DNA of 45,848 bases from Bradymonadales bacterium (GTDB lineage Bacteria; Myxococcota_A; Bradymonadia; JAFGEP01). Positions 25,275 through 33,780 of the stretch are shown here, piece after piece. The translations under genes were made by a program, and so were the position numbers. Under the pieces are notes generated by a model that saw only the letters and a program-made list of their open reading frames with translations, made no database searches and was not told the origin of the DNA. The stretch covers positions 1 through 45,848 of the forward strand of contig JAFGEP010000003.1 in the NCBI GenBank assembly GCA_016931535.1, given 5' to 3'. Numbering within the stretch: the first letter of the stretch is position 1; every line of letters starts with the position of its first letter.

Positions 25275-27365
25275 CTACCTCTGGAAAGCCCAGGACTCCA
25301 CAGAAGCGGTCCGATCCAGCACCAATCGGCCCCAGGTGGTCTCGTCCAGCTTGTACAACCGACGGAAAAACTGGTCGATGGCCTCAATCGCCTCCCGGCG
25401 CTCCTTCGCCGAGCGGATCCGGTTGGCCCTCGCCAGCAACGCAGACGGCAGCGTGGACCGCTCCGCCCCCAAGGCGGTCAGACCGGCCGCCCAACCAACG
25501 ACCTCGCGGTTCTCCCGGGTCGGCAGGAACAAGGGAAGCCGACAGGTCAACAGGTGGAACCCGTTGATGTTGTTCGTGGTACACCACCAGGCCAGCTGAG
25601 CCTCCGCCATCCGGCTATTCATCCAGGCCAGAAGCCACAACAGGTGGTCCATCCCGTCCTCGGCTTGACCCAAGGTGAACTGCAGGCTGTTCCCCAGCGC
25701 CACCCCGGGTGGAACCCAGGCGGCCACCAGCCTGCGGCGCATGGCCCGGTCGGCGACCGCCCTCCAGGCGATCCGATGGCAATCGACATACCTGGCCGCC
25801 GACCGGGGTACCCGATAGCGCCACCGATGGGGCAATAGCCGGTAGGGAGCCAGGTGCTTGCCCTCCAACAGAGGAACCAGGGAGAGATCGTCATTCTGAC
25901 CGCCCCCCTTCTCCTCCGGATCCTTCCACCCCTCGCCCGGACTTTTCTCGAGCCAAGGTGAGCAGCCGGGGGTGTCCCCTCCCCTCCTCGCCTGACCCAG
26001 GTTCACTGGATGAGCGAGATGACCCTCCGCGATGACGGGAGGACCGCTGTGGGCACCATCGGGAGCCGGTCGCTTCGCCTCGGCCGGCCTGCTGGCGGGC
26101 GATACGACCTCTCCTCGCTGGGTTTCGCCCCCCTCTCCGCGAAAAAGGTGGCGATGGAGGGTCATGTCCATCTCCCGGCGCGGTTGGAACCGGCTTTGGG
26201 GCCAGTCGCCGAGCGCGGGGAAGGCCAGACAGGCCCGAAGCATGTCCACCTCCTGGCGGCACTCCAGGAGGGGAATCATCAGGTGGTGTGTGCTGGCGCG
26301 AACCAGGGCCACCTCCAGCCCGAGGAAGTTGGGCCGATCCAGCTCCTCTGCCTTGCGAATGGTTGAGGAGATCCGAAATGTGCGCCGGGAGCGTTCCCGT
26401 CCCTTGGCGATGACCAGCAACAGCACCCCCAGGTTGGCATGGATCTCCGGAAAGAGCGCTCCCCCGGTTTTCAGACGCATCACGTCCAGCAGGCTGTGAT
26501 GGCACAGGATCAGTTCGCGCAGTTTCCGTGCACCCCAGTCGCACAACAGGCCGTCCGGGATGATCATCCCGACCATTCCCCCCAGGTTGGCCAGCGCCAG
26601 ACACCGTTCCACCGCCAGCTTGTAGGTATCCAGGTCCCCACCGCTTTTGGCTGTGGCATATTGATCCCGGGCGATCCGTCCAAGCCGCCCGACCTGGAGC
26701 CGATAGGCTTCGTACTCTCCTTTCACCCCGGGATCCTGCAGAAGCCGCTCCTTCTCTCGATCCCGCTCGATCCGTGCCAAACGGGAAAAGCCCGGCCGGA
26801 TGGCGGAGAAAAACTCCCGGTCATTGACCCGCACCTTCTCCCAGGGTGGATTGGCGAGCACGACGTCGAACCCTCCCTGCCGGAATACCTCGGGGTACTG
26901 CTGTGACCAGGACGTCTCCTGGTCGGTGCTCCCGACAATCGGAGCGGCCAGCGCATCCAGGACCTTCAGGTGGCTGCCAGCCCACCCCGTCCAGGTCGCA
27001 TCCTGACGACCGAGCCTTTTTGCACATGCCGAGAGCATCTGGCCGTCCAGATCGGCGCCGTAGAGCTGCTCCACAATCCGGTGTTGGTCCTCTGTGGACG
27101 AGCCGCCCGGACATCCGTCCGACCGATCCATGACTTCCCGGCTCCAGGCGTCCAGCAGGACCCCCTCGCCTACAAAGGGGTCGATTACCTTCAGAGGGGT
27201 CTCGACGGCCTTTGGCCCCAGCCTGTCGAGCACCAGCCGAGCCAGGCTGCGGGCGATCACCCAGGGGGTGAAGAACAGGCCGCGGCGCTTTCGGTGGGAA
27301 CCGTTGGGGTGGACCTCTCGAACCTCCAGGTCGGGTGTCCCGCTGGGGCCAGGGCCTGTGCTCAC
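25275..27365 (-). CDS. Eco57I-like N6-adenine DNA methyltransferase, orphan
   Basis: The 696-residue enzyme has the gamma-class order of motifs. Motif X is GLFFTP (30-34), motif I is DPFVGEG (62-68), YGADLD is the acidic loop, motif IV is NPPW (172-175) and IIPDGLL follows. The C-terminal half is a TaqI/Eco57I-type recognition domain, with EGKHLAPY and TNNINGFH. Only about 30 residues precede motif X, so the N-terminal nuclease of a type IIG enzyme is absent, and no endonuclease gene is adjacent. Residues about 410-492 are a Gly/Pro/Glu-rich insert. The GTG start at 27365 overlaps the sctU stop as GTGA, so translation is coupled to the type III export genes. Confidence 0.85.
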   Translation of the reverse strand: MSTGPGPSGTPDLEVREVHPNGSHRKRRGLFFTPWVIARSLARLVLDRLGPKAVETPLKVIDPFVGEGVLLDAWSREVMDRSDGCPGGSSTEDQHRIVEQLYGADLDGQMLSACAKRLGRQDATWTGWAGSHLKVLDALAAPIVGSTDQETSWSQQYPEVFRQGGFDVVLANPPWEKVRVNDREFFSAIRPGFSRLARIERDREKERLLQDPGVKGEYEAYRLQVGRLGRIARDQYATAKSGGDLDTYKLAVERCLALANLGGMVGMIIPDGLLCDWGARKLRELILCHHSLLDVMRLKTGGALFPEIHANLGVLLLVIAKGRERSRRTFRISSTIRKAEELDRPNFLGLEVALVRASTHHLMIPLLECRQEVDMLRACLAFPALGDWPQSRFQPRREMDMTLHRHLFRGEGGETQRGEVVSPASRPAEAKRPAPDGAHSGPPVIAEGHLAHPVNLGQARRGGDTPGCSPWLEKSPGEGWKDPEEKGGGQNDDLSLVPLLEGKHLAPYRLLPHRWRYRVPRSAARYVDCHRIAWRAVADRAMRRRLVAAWVPPGVALGNSLQFTLGQAEDGMDHLLWLLAWMNSRMAEAQLAWWCTTNNINGFHLLTCRLPLFLPTRENREVVGWAAGLTALGAERSTLPSALLARANRIRSAKERREAIEAIDQFFRRLYKLDETTWGRLVLDRTASVESWAFQR

Positions 27366-28423
27366 GCTCCGATCTCCTCCTCGGATCTCTCCAGTTCCCA
27401 GACAAATCTCAAGATCTCGGCAACCGCCTCATACAGCTCGACCGGAATCTGGTCGCCCACCTCGAGATCCTGCAGAGAATGAGCCAGGACGGCGTTTTCC
27501 ACGATCGGAACACCGGCCTCTTCGGCCAGCTGGCGCAGCTGCCAGGCGAGATGGCCTCTGCCCTTGGCCACGAGCTCGGGAGCTTCGGTGCACTCCCGAT
27601 CATAGAACAGCGCGACGGCCAGGTGGGTGGGGTTCACCACCACCACCGTCGCCCTTTGGACGGCGCTTGCCAGGTCAAACTGGGACACCTCTCGATGCAG
27701 CCGCTGGCGTTCCCCGCGGAACACGGGGTCGCCCTGCTCCTCTCGTTGCTCCCTTCGCAACTCCTCCTTGCTCATCTTCAGCCTGTTGAGATGCATCATC
27801 CGCTGGACCGCCAGGTCCACTACCCCCAGCGCCAGCAGCGCCGGGACAAGCCAGCTTCCCCAGCGCAACGCGATCCGGCCCGCCAGACGGGCCCCCGCCC
27901 AGGGGTCGAACTGGGGTAACCAGGCCAGATCACGCCCGTGCAATGACAGGAGGATGCCGCTCGATCCCAGCACCACGACCAGGACGACCAAGACGCGAAG
28001 CAGGGCGAACATTCGTGCGCGCGAAAAGAGCTCCTTCAACCCTCTCCCCGGATGGATCCGCCTGAGGTCGGGAAGCAGCGGTCGCAAGGTGAAGATCCCT
28101 CCTCCAACCTGCAGGACCGAGGTCAACAAGGCCAGCGTAAACAGGACAACCAGCACCGGCGCCAGCACCCCCCAGAAAACCTCGAGCCCCTCCCCAAGGG
28201 GGATCCCAACAGAGCGAGGCTCTGCAGATCCGACACCATCAAATGTCCGGACAAACAGCCCCACCAGTGGACCTGTCAGGGCTCCACCCCCCTGGGCCAC
28301 CAGCACGACAAAGGCAAGCAGCAGGATCGCCCCCGTCAGATCTCGGCTTCTCGCCACTTGCCCCTGCTCGCGGGCCTTCCTCAGGCGGCGGGGCGTCGGC
28401 TTCTCTGTCCTGGCCTGCGTCAA
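27362..28423 (-). CDS. sctU: Type III secretion export-gate protein SctU/FlhB
   Basis: This is the substrate-specificity switch of the type III export gate. The 353-residue protein has a basic N-terminus with PTPRRLRKAREQGQVARS, four membrane helices to about residue 205, and a cytoplasmic domain with the autocleavage site NPTH (264-267). That domain continues LAVALFYDRE and GDQIPVELYEAVAEIL. The C-terminal domain is compact. It starts 51 bases after sctT and its stop overlaps the methyltransferase start. Whether it serves a non-flagellar injectisome or a flagellum-like exporter cannot be settled from this protein alone. Confidence 0.93.
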   Translation of the reverse strand: MTQARTEKPTPRRLRKAREQGQVARSRDLTGAILLLAFVVLVAQGGGALTGPLVGLFVRTFDGVGSAEPRSVGIPLGEGLEVFWGVLAPVLVVLFTLALLTSVLQVGGGIFTLRPLLPDLRRIHPGRGLKELFSRARMFALLRVLVVLVVVLGSSGILLSLHGRDLAWLPQFDPWAGARLAGRIALRWGSWLVPALLALGVVDLAVQRMMHLNRLKMSKEELRREQREEQGDPVFRGERQRLHREVSQFDLASAVQRATVVVVNPTHLAVALFYDRECTEAPELVAKGRGHLAWQLRQLAEEAGVPIVENAVLAHSLQDLEVGDQIPVELYEAVAEILRFVWELERSEEEIGA

Positions 28424-28474
28424 ACCGTCATTCTCCCGTCACCAATGTCCCCGGACCAGGCTGCCCGGTCACCG

Positions 28475-29293
28475 TCAAGGTCCGACCTGGTGCAGCCACC
28501 ACCAGATCCAATCCTGGTTACGCGTCAGGCTGGAGGTCATCAAGTCCAACATGGCCACGAGGGCTAGCAGCACCATCGCCACGCCTAATAGCGCCTTGGC
28601 CGGCATCCCCAGAAAAAACACGTGGATCTGGGGCGCGAAGCGGTTGACCACTCCCAAGGCCATGTCCACCAGCAAGGTCGCTGCAATCACAGGCAGACTC
28701 AATGCCAGCGCGATCGCAAACATCTCCCCCGTCAAGTGCGCCACCGTCCCGACCAACCCCTCCAGGTCCAAGGCGATCGAAGGCCATGAAGTCACCGGAA
28801 CCACCCGGAAGCTCTCGGCCAGCCCTCGCAACAACAGATGATGGCCGTCCATGGCCAGGTAAACCACGATCAGAAGCTGTACCCCCAACGCCGAGGTCGG
28901 GCTGACCCGCTCGGACATCGAAGGAACCAGAGCGGTTGCCATCGCCTGCCCGCGCAACGTGTCGATCAAGGCACCGCCCATCTGCACGGCGTAGAACACC
29001 AGGGCGGTCAGAAAACCGATGACCAGCCCGACCAACACCTCCTTCAGCGCCAAGAGGACAAGCCAGATGCTCGACTGGGGTAAGATGACCGCCTGGCCCG
29101 ACGACCAGGCCATCGGGGCCAGGACTAGCGCCAGCACCAGGGCAAGTCCGGCCTTCACCGGCCCGATGACCAGACGCCCCCCCATAAAAGGGACCAGGAA
29201 CACCACCGGCAGCAGTCGGATCAGTGACAATAACCCGACCAGCAGGACCTGCGACGCCTGGTGGCTCAGATAGGGAACGATCGCCGCCTCCAC
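28475..29293 (-). CDS. sctT: Type III secretion export-gate protein SctT/FliR
   Basis: From GTG 29293 (AAGGGG 8 bases upstream) the protein is 272 residues, the usual SctT length. A longer version from TTG 29329 would overlap the sctS stop. It is polytopic, with VLLVGLLSLIRLLPVVFLVPF, the conserved KEVLVGLVIGFLTALVFYAVQMGGALIDTLRG region (split here by length) and ALSLPVIAATLLVDMALGVVNR. Together with SctR and SctS it builds the helical export pore. It lies 25 bases after sctS and 51 bases before sctU. Confidence 0.92.
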   Translation of the reverse strand: MEAAIVPYLSHQASQVLLVGLLSLIRLLPVVFLVPFMGGRLVIGPVKAGLALVLALVLAPMAWSSGQAVILPQSSIWLVLLALKEVLVGLVIGFLTALVFYAVQMGGALIDTLRGQAMATALVPSMSERVSPTSALGVQLLIVVYLAMDGHHLLLRGLAESFRVVPVTSWPSIALDLEGLVGTVAHLTGEMFAIALALSLPVIAATLLVDMALGVVNRFAPQIHVFFLGMPAKALLGVAMVLLALVAMLDLMTSSLTRNQDWIWWWLHQVGP

Positions 29294-29318
29294 CTGCTTG
29301 TCCCCTTCTCCTCCTGCC

Positions 29319-29588
29319 TCATCGGCCAACCAGGGCGACCCCTTCGAAGAGCAGTCCGGTGAACCGCACCAGTTGGGCGCCGATCCAGGGGCCGGCCGCA
29401 GCCAAGGCCAGAAAGACCGCGATCAGACGGGGAACGAATCCCAGGGTCTGCTCCTGTACCTGGGTGGCCGCCTGCAGCAAGCTCATGACCAGCCCCGTCA
29501 CCAGTGCTGCCAGGACCGCCGGCGCCGACAGCAACAGGATCAACACCAGCGCCTCCCGCGTAACCTGCAAGATGAAGTCCACGCTCAT
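29319..29588 (-). CDS. sctS: Type III secretion export-gate protein SctS/FliQ
   Basis: The 89-residue protein has two membrane helices and the family motif LLQAATQVQEQTLGFVPRL between them. ATQVQEQTL is closer to non-flagellar SctS than to FliQ in my reading. GGGAGG lies 6 bases before the ATG at 29588, two bases after the sctR stop. It contributes four to five copies to the export pore. Confidence 0.93.
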   Translation of the reverse strand: MSVDFILQVTREALVLILLLSAPAVLAALVTGLVMSLLQAATQVQEQTLGFVPRLIAVFLALAAAGPWIGAQLVRFTGLLFEGVALVGR

Positions 29589-29590
29589 CC

Positions 29591-30367
29591 TCACCCTCCC
29601 TGGTAGCTGGTCACCAGTCCCCGCACCAGCAGGTACCATCCGTCCACCATCACGAACAGCAACAGCTTGAACGGCAAAGAGATCGTGGTCGGGCTCAGCA
29701 TGTACATCCCCAGGCTCAACAGGATGTTGGCCACCACCATGTCGATGATGATGAACGGGATGAAGATCAGAAACCCGATCTGGAACGCCTCCTTCAGCTC
29801 CGACACCATGAAGGCCGGAATCAGCACCAGGAGCTGACCGCGGGAAAACAGGGTCGGTCCCTCGCCGGTTGCCGGTTGACCTAGCTGAACGAACAGCTCC
29901 TGGTCCTCTGGATGGGCCTGCCCTTCCAGGAACCGACGCAACGGCTCGATGGCCGCCCGCGCCCCGGCGGACACCCGTTCCCAACCGCTCAGCGCCCCGG
30001 ACGGTTGTTCCGCCTGTTGCTGATCGAGCACCGCCAGCTCTGCCCTCGCCTCTGCCAGCATGCCCTGACCGACCGGCGCCATGATGAACACCGTCAGAAT
30101 CAGCGATAGACCGATGATCACCTGCGCCGGCGGTACACCCTGGGCGCCGATGGCGCTGCGCAAGATGGCCAGTACCACCGCCACCTTGGCGAACGAGGTC
30201 ACCATCACCACCACGAAGGGCAGCAAGGCCAGCCCGCCCAACAGGATCACCCACTGCAAAGGAGAGAATTCGGCCACCGGGTTGGCGTCCTGTGCCATCG
30301 CCAATCGCCCCCAGCTTCCCATTCCCACCCACGCGGCCGTTCCGGCGACCAGTCGGAAGATCTTCAC
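29591..30367 (-). CDS. sctR: Type III secretion export-gate protein SctR/FliP, with signal peptide
   Basis: The 258-residue protein contains the SctR/FliP core: MVTSFAKVAVVLAILRSAIG, VPPAQVIIGLSLILTVF, AFQIGFLIFIPFIIIDMV and SPTTISLPFKLLLFVMVDGW. The K and VPP residues and SPTTIS favour SctR. It also has a probable N-terminal signal sequence (LVAGTAAWVGMGSWGRLAMAQ), a trait better known from FliP. The GTG start overlaps the FliO-like stop as GTGA. It should form the pentameric ring of the export pore. Confidence 0.93.
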   Translation of the reverse strand: MKIFRLVAGTAAWVGMGSWGRLAMAQDANPVAEFSPLQWVILLGGLALLPFVVVMVTSFAKVAVVLAILRSAIGAQGVPPAQVIIGLSLILTVFIMAPVGQGMLAEARAELAVLDQQQAEQPSGALSGWERVSAGARAAIEPLRRFLEGQAHPEDQELFVQLGQPATGEGPTLFSRGQLLVLIPAFMVSELKEAFQIGFLIFIPFIIIDMVVANILLSLGMYMLSPTTISLPFKLLLFVMVDGWYLLVRGLVTSYQGG

Positions 30368-30882
30368 TGCGACTCCCCCTCCTCAGCCGACCGAGAGCGG
30401 TCGGAGCCGTCCGATTGGCCTGATGCCTCTTGATCCAGGGCGATCACATCCCTTCCTGACGGACCCGCGGAACGCTTGCCTTTCGCTACCACCTGATCCA
30501 GGTGGCGAGAGAACAGGGAGCCCCGACGCGGAGGGGGAAGATCGGCCCATTCCAGGGGATCGAGCTCGCAAAGCAGATCGCACCGGTCATCGCCCAGCCC
30601 GATCAGCAACACCTTGCTCCCCGCCTTGACCACCACCAGCGACCGGCGGGGATCCAGCGAGAGCCGATCGAGGGGAACCAGCCGACCCGAGCGCCCCTCC
30701 CCGGCTCGGGCGGCCGGAAGAAACCGTCGCAGCACAAATCGGATCAAGAGGTAGGCCAACAGGCAGATGACCACCAGGATGATCGTCGTCCGGACCAGCA
30801 TCCAGCCAAACTCTCCGGTGGGGGGCATCCGCTGCTGACCCGCCAGCTCACCCGTACCGATCGCAATCGTGGCCCACCGCAT
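30364..30882 (-). CDS. fliO: FliO-like type III export protein
   Basis: From ATG 30882 (GAGGGA 6 bases upstream) this is a 172-residue protein. A single membrane helix (MLVRTTIILVVICLLAYLLI) is followed by a short cytoplasmic domain, LVPLDRLSLDPRRSLVVVK, KVLLIGLGDDRCDLLCELD. This is the FliO/MopB pattern. FliO helps assemble the FliP ring in flagella and is normally missing from non-flagellar systems. It is the first gene of the minus-strand run and is coupled to sctR. It is divergent from rdgC across 133 bases, in which I see no convincing promoter pair. Confidence 0.78.
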   Translation of the reverse strand: MRWATIAIGTGELAGQQRMPPTGEFGWMLVRTTIILVVICLLAYLLIRFVLRRFLPAARAGEGRSGRLVPLDRLSLDPRRSLVVVKAGSKVLLIGLGDDRCDLLCELDPLEWADLPPPRRGSLFSRHLDQVVAKGKRSAGPSGRDVIALDQEASGQSDGSDRSRSAEEGESQ

Positions 30883-31015
30883 TGGTCGTCCCTCACGGCA
30901 CCGATTGACTCGCCTAAAGGAGGCTGGTACACCCCCCACACACTCGCGACGGCTATCTGTTCGTTCGTGCGACCATTATGCAGCAGCCGAGGTTCGGCGA
31001 AAAGGAGAGTGGTCT

Positions 31016-31633
31016 ATGGGCCTGTCGGAAGGTGGAATCACTTTTCGGACCTACTTCGTGGATGGCGAGCTTCCTTCGGATTACCGCCAGCTGTTCCTCG
31101 AGAAGGTCTATCTCGACCGATTCGAGCCTCTGACCGTCGAGTCGGAGGAGGACATCAGCTACGGCTGGGTTCCCATCCATGACCTGTTGGTCCAACAGTT
31201 CAACAGCGCCGACCTGTACGAGGGGTCCTACTTGCTGCTGGGGATGCGGATCGATCGCTGGGCCCTCCCACCGGCCCTACTCAAGGCTCTTTTCAGGCGT
31301 GCCGAGCAAGCTCGGCTGCTGGAACAGAAGAGAGACCACCTGACCCGCCTGGAACGGGGCGAGCTCATGGAGCAACAGCGGCGGGTGCTGAAACGCCAGA
31401 CGTTGCCCTCGGTGCGGCTGGTCGATCTCTGCTGGAACCTGGAGCGCGCCGAGCTCCGCTTCTCCAGTCTGAGCCGCACCGTCAACGAGCTGTTCACCGA
31501 GCTGTTCGAGCAGACCTTCGGGCTTCGGCTCCTTCCCGACAGCCCCTATATCAGCGCCTTGCACTGTCGGATGAACGACGAGCTGCTGGGAGGATTGGTC
31601 GACCTGAAGCCGGCCCGATTCGTGGGAGAGTGA
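31016..31633 (+). CDS. rdgC: RdgC-like recombination-associated protein, N-terminal half
   Basis: RdgC is a toroidal DNA-binding protein that limits RecA access. The 205-residue product matches the first part of RdgC: FRTYFVDGELPSDYR, then ESEEDISYGWVPIHD (compare the GWVPP of E. coli), then LPPALLKALFRRAEQ, the basic coiled segment, and LPSVRLVDLCWNLERAELRF. It stops at TGA 31631, where the E. coli protein continues. The next frame starts one base later and carries the remainder. AAGGAGA lies 9 bases before the ATG. Confidence 0.75.
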   Translation: MGLSEGGITFRTYFVDGELPSDYRQLFLEKVYLDRFEPLTVESEEDISYGWVPIHDLLVQQFNSADLYEGSYLLLGMRIDRWALPPALLKALFRRAEQARLLEQKRDHLTRLERGELMEQQRRVLKRQTLPSVRLVDLCWNLERAELRFSSLSRTVNELFTELFEQTFGLRLLPDSPYISALHCRMNDELLGGLVDLKPARFVGE

Positions 31634-31634
31634 G

Positions 31635-32150
31635 ATGGACCTGGTAGATCTGATCGAATCTTGCCGTTTTCTGGGCGGCGAGTTCTTGACCTGGCTCTGG
31701 TTCGCCTGTGATCAGCAGGAGGGTCGGTTTGTTCTCCCCGATATCGGCTCGGTGGAGATCGCCTTCGACGACCAGCTGGTGTTGGAAGCGTTCCTGACCC
31801 AGACCGAGCGTAGCCGCCTGTCAGGAGGCAACCCGATCGACAGCCCGGAGGCCAAGATCGCCCTCAAGGCAGGCAAGCGGGTGTCCAAGGCCAAGCTCAG
31901 GCTCACCTGGCAGGAGAGGGAGTGGCTCTTCTCGGTCGACGCCCGCCAGTTTGACTTTACCGGGGTCAAGGTGCCGGCGGTGCTGTCGGAGCACAGCGAG
32001 CAGCTGATCGAGCGGCTCACCCTGATCGATGAGCTGGTGCTCATCTGGCGCACGCTTTACGGCCAGTTTCTCGAGCTGCGCCTGGCCGACTCCTGGGAGC
32101 GGACCGAGCAGGAGATCGCCGATTGGATCGCCAGCGAGGCGACGCCGTGA
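31635..32150 (+). CDS. RdgC-like protein, C-terminal half in a separate reading frame
   Basis: The 171-residue protein begins MDLVDLIESCRFLGGEFLTW and then shows the RdgC C-terminal pattern: IALKAGKRVSKAKLRLTW, WLFSVDARQFDFTGVKVP, ERLTLIDELVLIWRTLYGQF. Its ATG is one base after the TGA of the first half (TGAGATG), so the two genes are almost certainly translated together. Both halves are intact and highly biased in codon use, which argues for a real two-gene form rather than decay. A sequencing frameshift is the alternative. Confidence 0.7.
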   Translation: MDLVDLIESCRFLGGEFLTWLWFACDQQEGRFVLPDIGSVEIAFDDQLVLEAFLTQTERSRLSGGNPIDSPEAKIALKAGKRVSKAKLRLTWQEREWLFSVDARQFDFTGVKVPAVLSEHSEQLIERLTLIDELVLIWRTLYGQFLELRLADSWERTEQEIADWIASEATP

Positions 32151-32268
32151 AGAGAGGCGAAGGCCCCATCCGGACCGGATCAATCGACGGGTGGCAACAG
32201 GCCATGGCCCATGGTCAACCAGACCTGCCCAGCGCCTCGGTCGGCTGCCCACCACTCACCCCGGTGCC

Positions 32269-33093
32269 ATGACCCTCATCGAGGCGATACTGCTCGGCGC
32301 CGTCCAGGGGATCACCGAGTTTTTACCCATCAGCTCGTCGGGCCATCTCAGGCTGGCCGAGATCTGGTTGGATGCCACCCCCCCCTCCCTCTTTTTCGAC
32401 ATCGCGCTCCACCTGGGCACCCTGCTGGCGGTCATCGTGATGTTCCGAAGAGATCTGGCCATCCTGGGGAAAGACCTGGTGGGGAGTGGACGGGGACCCT
32501 GGCTCGACCGTATCGGCGTGCGCCAGCTCGGGCTGATCGCCCTGGCCTGTATCCCCACGGGGCTCATCGGGGTGGCGCTCAGGCCCGTAGTGAGCGAGCG
32601 GCCCGGCATTTCGCGGGTTGCTTTCTTGCTTTGCGCCAACGGATTGCTCTTGCTGTCAACCTGGAGCGCTACGGTTGGTCGCCAGCGGGGGTTCCAGCAG
32701 GCGGGCAACGCCCACTGGGGTATCTCCTGGAAGGCGGCGCTGGGGATCGGGATCGTCCAGGGGCTGGCTGTCCTTCCGGGAATCAGCCGCAGCGGCATCA
32801 CCATCGCGGCCGCCTTGTGGCTGGGGATTGCCGCAACGCCGGCCGCCACCTTCTCCTTTCTGATCTCCATCCCGGCCATCCTGGGTGCGCTGGTCGTGGA
32901 ATCCGGGGACCTCTCTCGTCTCACCTCCCGCGAGATCGGGCAGGCGATGGGGGGGATGGTGGTGGCCTTCGCCCTGGGTTTGGTCTGTCTTTTTCTCTTG
33001 ATGGCCATCCTGAAGAGAGCACGATTCCACCACTTCGGATGGTACTGCCTGGGATTGGGGCTGGTGGTGCTGGGGCTCAACGGGCTGAGGTGA
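32269..33093 (+). CDS. uppP: Undecaprenyl-diphosphate phosphatase UppP/BacA
   Basis: UppP recycles the C55 lipid carrier of peptidoglycan and polysaccharide synthesis and confers bacitracin resistance when abundant. The 274-residue protein has about eight helices and both catalytic motifs: EAILLGAVQGITEFLPISSS near the N-terminus, continued by GHL, and VLPGISRSGITIAAAL in the second half. The frame is open upstream, but ATG 32269 is where family similarity begins. No clear ribosome site is visible. It follows the RdgC pair after 118 bases with no gene between. Confidence 0.94.
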   Translation: MTLIEAILLGAVQGITEFLPISSSGHLRLAEIWLDATPPSLFFDIALHLGTLLAVIVMFRRDLAILGKDLVGSGRGPWLDRIGVRQLGLIALACIPTGLIGVALRPVVSERPGISRVAFLLCANGLLLLSTWSATVGRQRGFQQAGNAHWGISWKAALGIGIVQGLAVLPGISRSGITIAAALWLGIAATPAATFSFLISIPAILGALVVESGDLSRLTSREIGQAMGGMVVAFALGLVCLFLLMAILKRARFHHFGWYCLGLGLVVLGLNGLR

Positions 33094-33117
33094 CCGACTC
33101 TTTTTCCCGGTTGCCGT

Positions 33118-33145
33118 TTGCACTCGGCAGATTGGGTATTACAAT
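33118..33145 (+). promoter_or_regulatory. Promoter of the cyclic-nucleotide-binding gene pair
   Basis: TTGCAC (33118-33123), 16 bases, then TACAAT (33140-33145) is a good sigma-70-type promoter. The transcript leader of about 80 bases holds a hairpin GCCGCC/GGCGGC (33199-33204 with 33213-33218) close to the start codon at 33232. Confidence 0.6.
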
Positions 33146-33231
33146 TCTAACGTACACGGCAAAGGGACCCGTGGGGGCGTAACGGCACACTGGCGCGAGC
33201 CGCCGTACCGCAGGCGGCGTGCGGAACAGCT

Positions 33232-33765
33232 ATGAATATGGTCACCGTCAATCCCATCGAGTTCTTCAAGGAGATCTCCCTGTTCGCCGGCCTGGATGAG
33301 TCGGAGATCCTGGAGCTGCTGAGAGAGGCTGAACAGGTCTTCTACCCGGCGGGACACTCCTTCTTCGAACAGGGCGCCGACCCGGACGGCCTCTACGTGA
33401 TCGAACGGGGTGAGGTCTCGGTCCGGATCAAGGCCGGCGACGGACCGGAGATCCTGCTGGCACACCTGGGCAACGGCAGCGTGATCGGGGAGATGGCCCT
33501 GATCGACGGAGGACCTCGATCTGCCACGGTGACAGCCCTGTCTCCCATCGAGGGCTACTTCTTGAGCAAGGAGAAGATCGAGGAAATGAGGACCAACAGG
33601 CCCTCCTACGCCTACAAGATCATCCTGCAACTGGCACGTACGCTGAACGAACGACGACAGATCCTGGAGCACCAGATCAAACGGCTACGTGAGGAACCGG
33701 AAAGGCGGCCGCACGTCTGGGGCGATCCGACCCGCGAGCTGATCGCCCGCGTGCGCAAGGGATGA
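33232..33765 (+). CDS. Cyclic-nucleotide-binding domain protein
   Basis: The 177-residue protein is a single cNMP-binding domain with a helical tail. It shows FFKEISLFAGLDESEI, the barrel start YPAGHSFFEQGADPDGLYVIERGEV, and a canonical phosphate-binding cassette GEMALIDGGPRSATVTA with both the Glu and the Arg. After the domain come about 60 helical, charged residues but no DNA-binding HTH, so it is not a CRP-type activator. Its likely role is as a ligand-sensing regulatory subunit. It sits 15 bases upstream of a second such gene. Confidence 0.85.
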   Translation: MNMVTVNPIEFFKEISLFAGLDESEILELLREAEQVFYPAGHSFFEQGADPDGLYVIERGEVSVRIKAGDGPEILLAHLGNGSVIGEMALIDGGPRSATVTALSPIEGYFLSKEKIEEMRTNRPSYAYKIILQLARTLNERRQILEHQIKRLREEPERRPHVWGDPTRELIARVRKG

Positions 33766-33780
33766 CCCGGGAGGGAAGCG

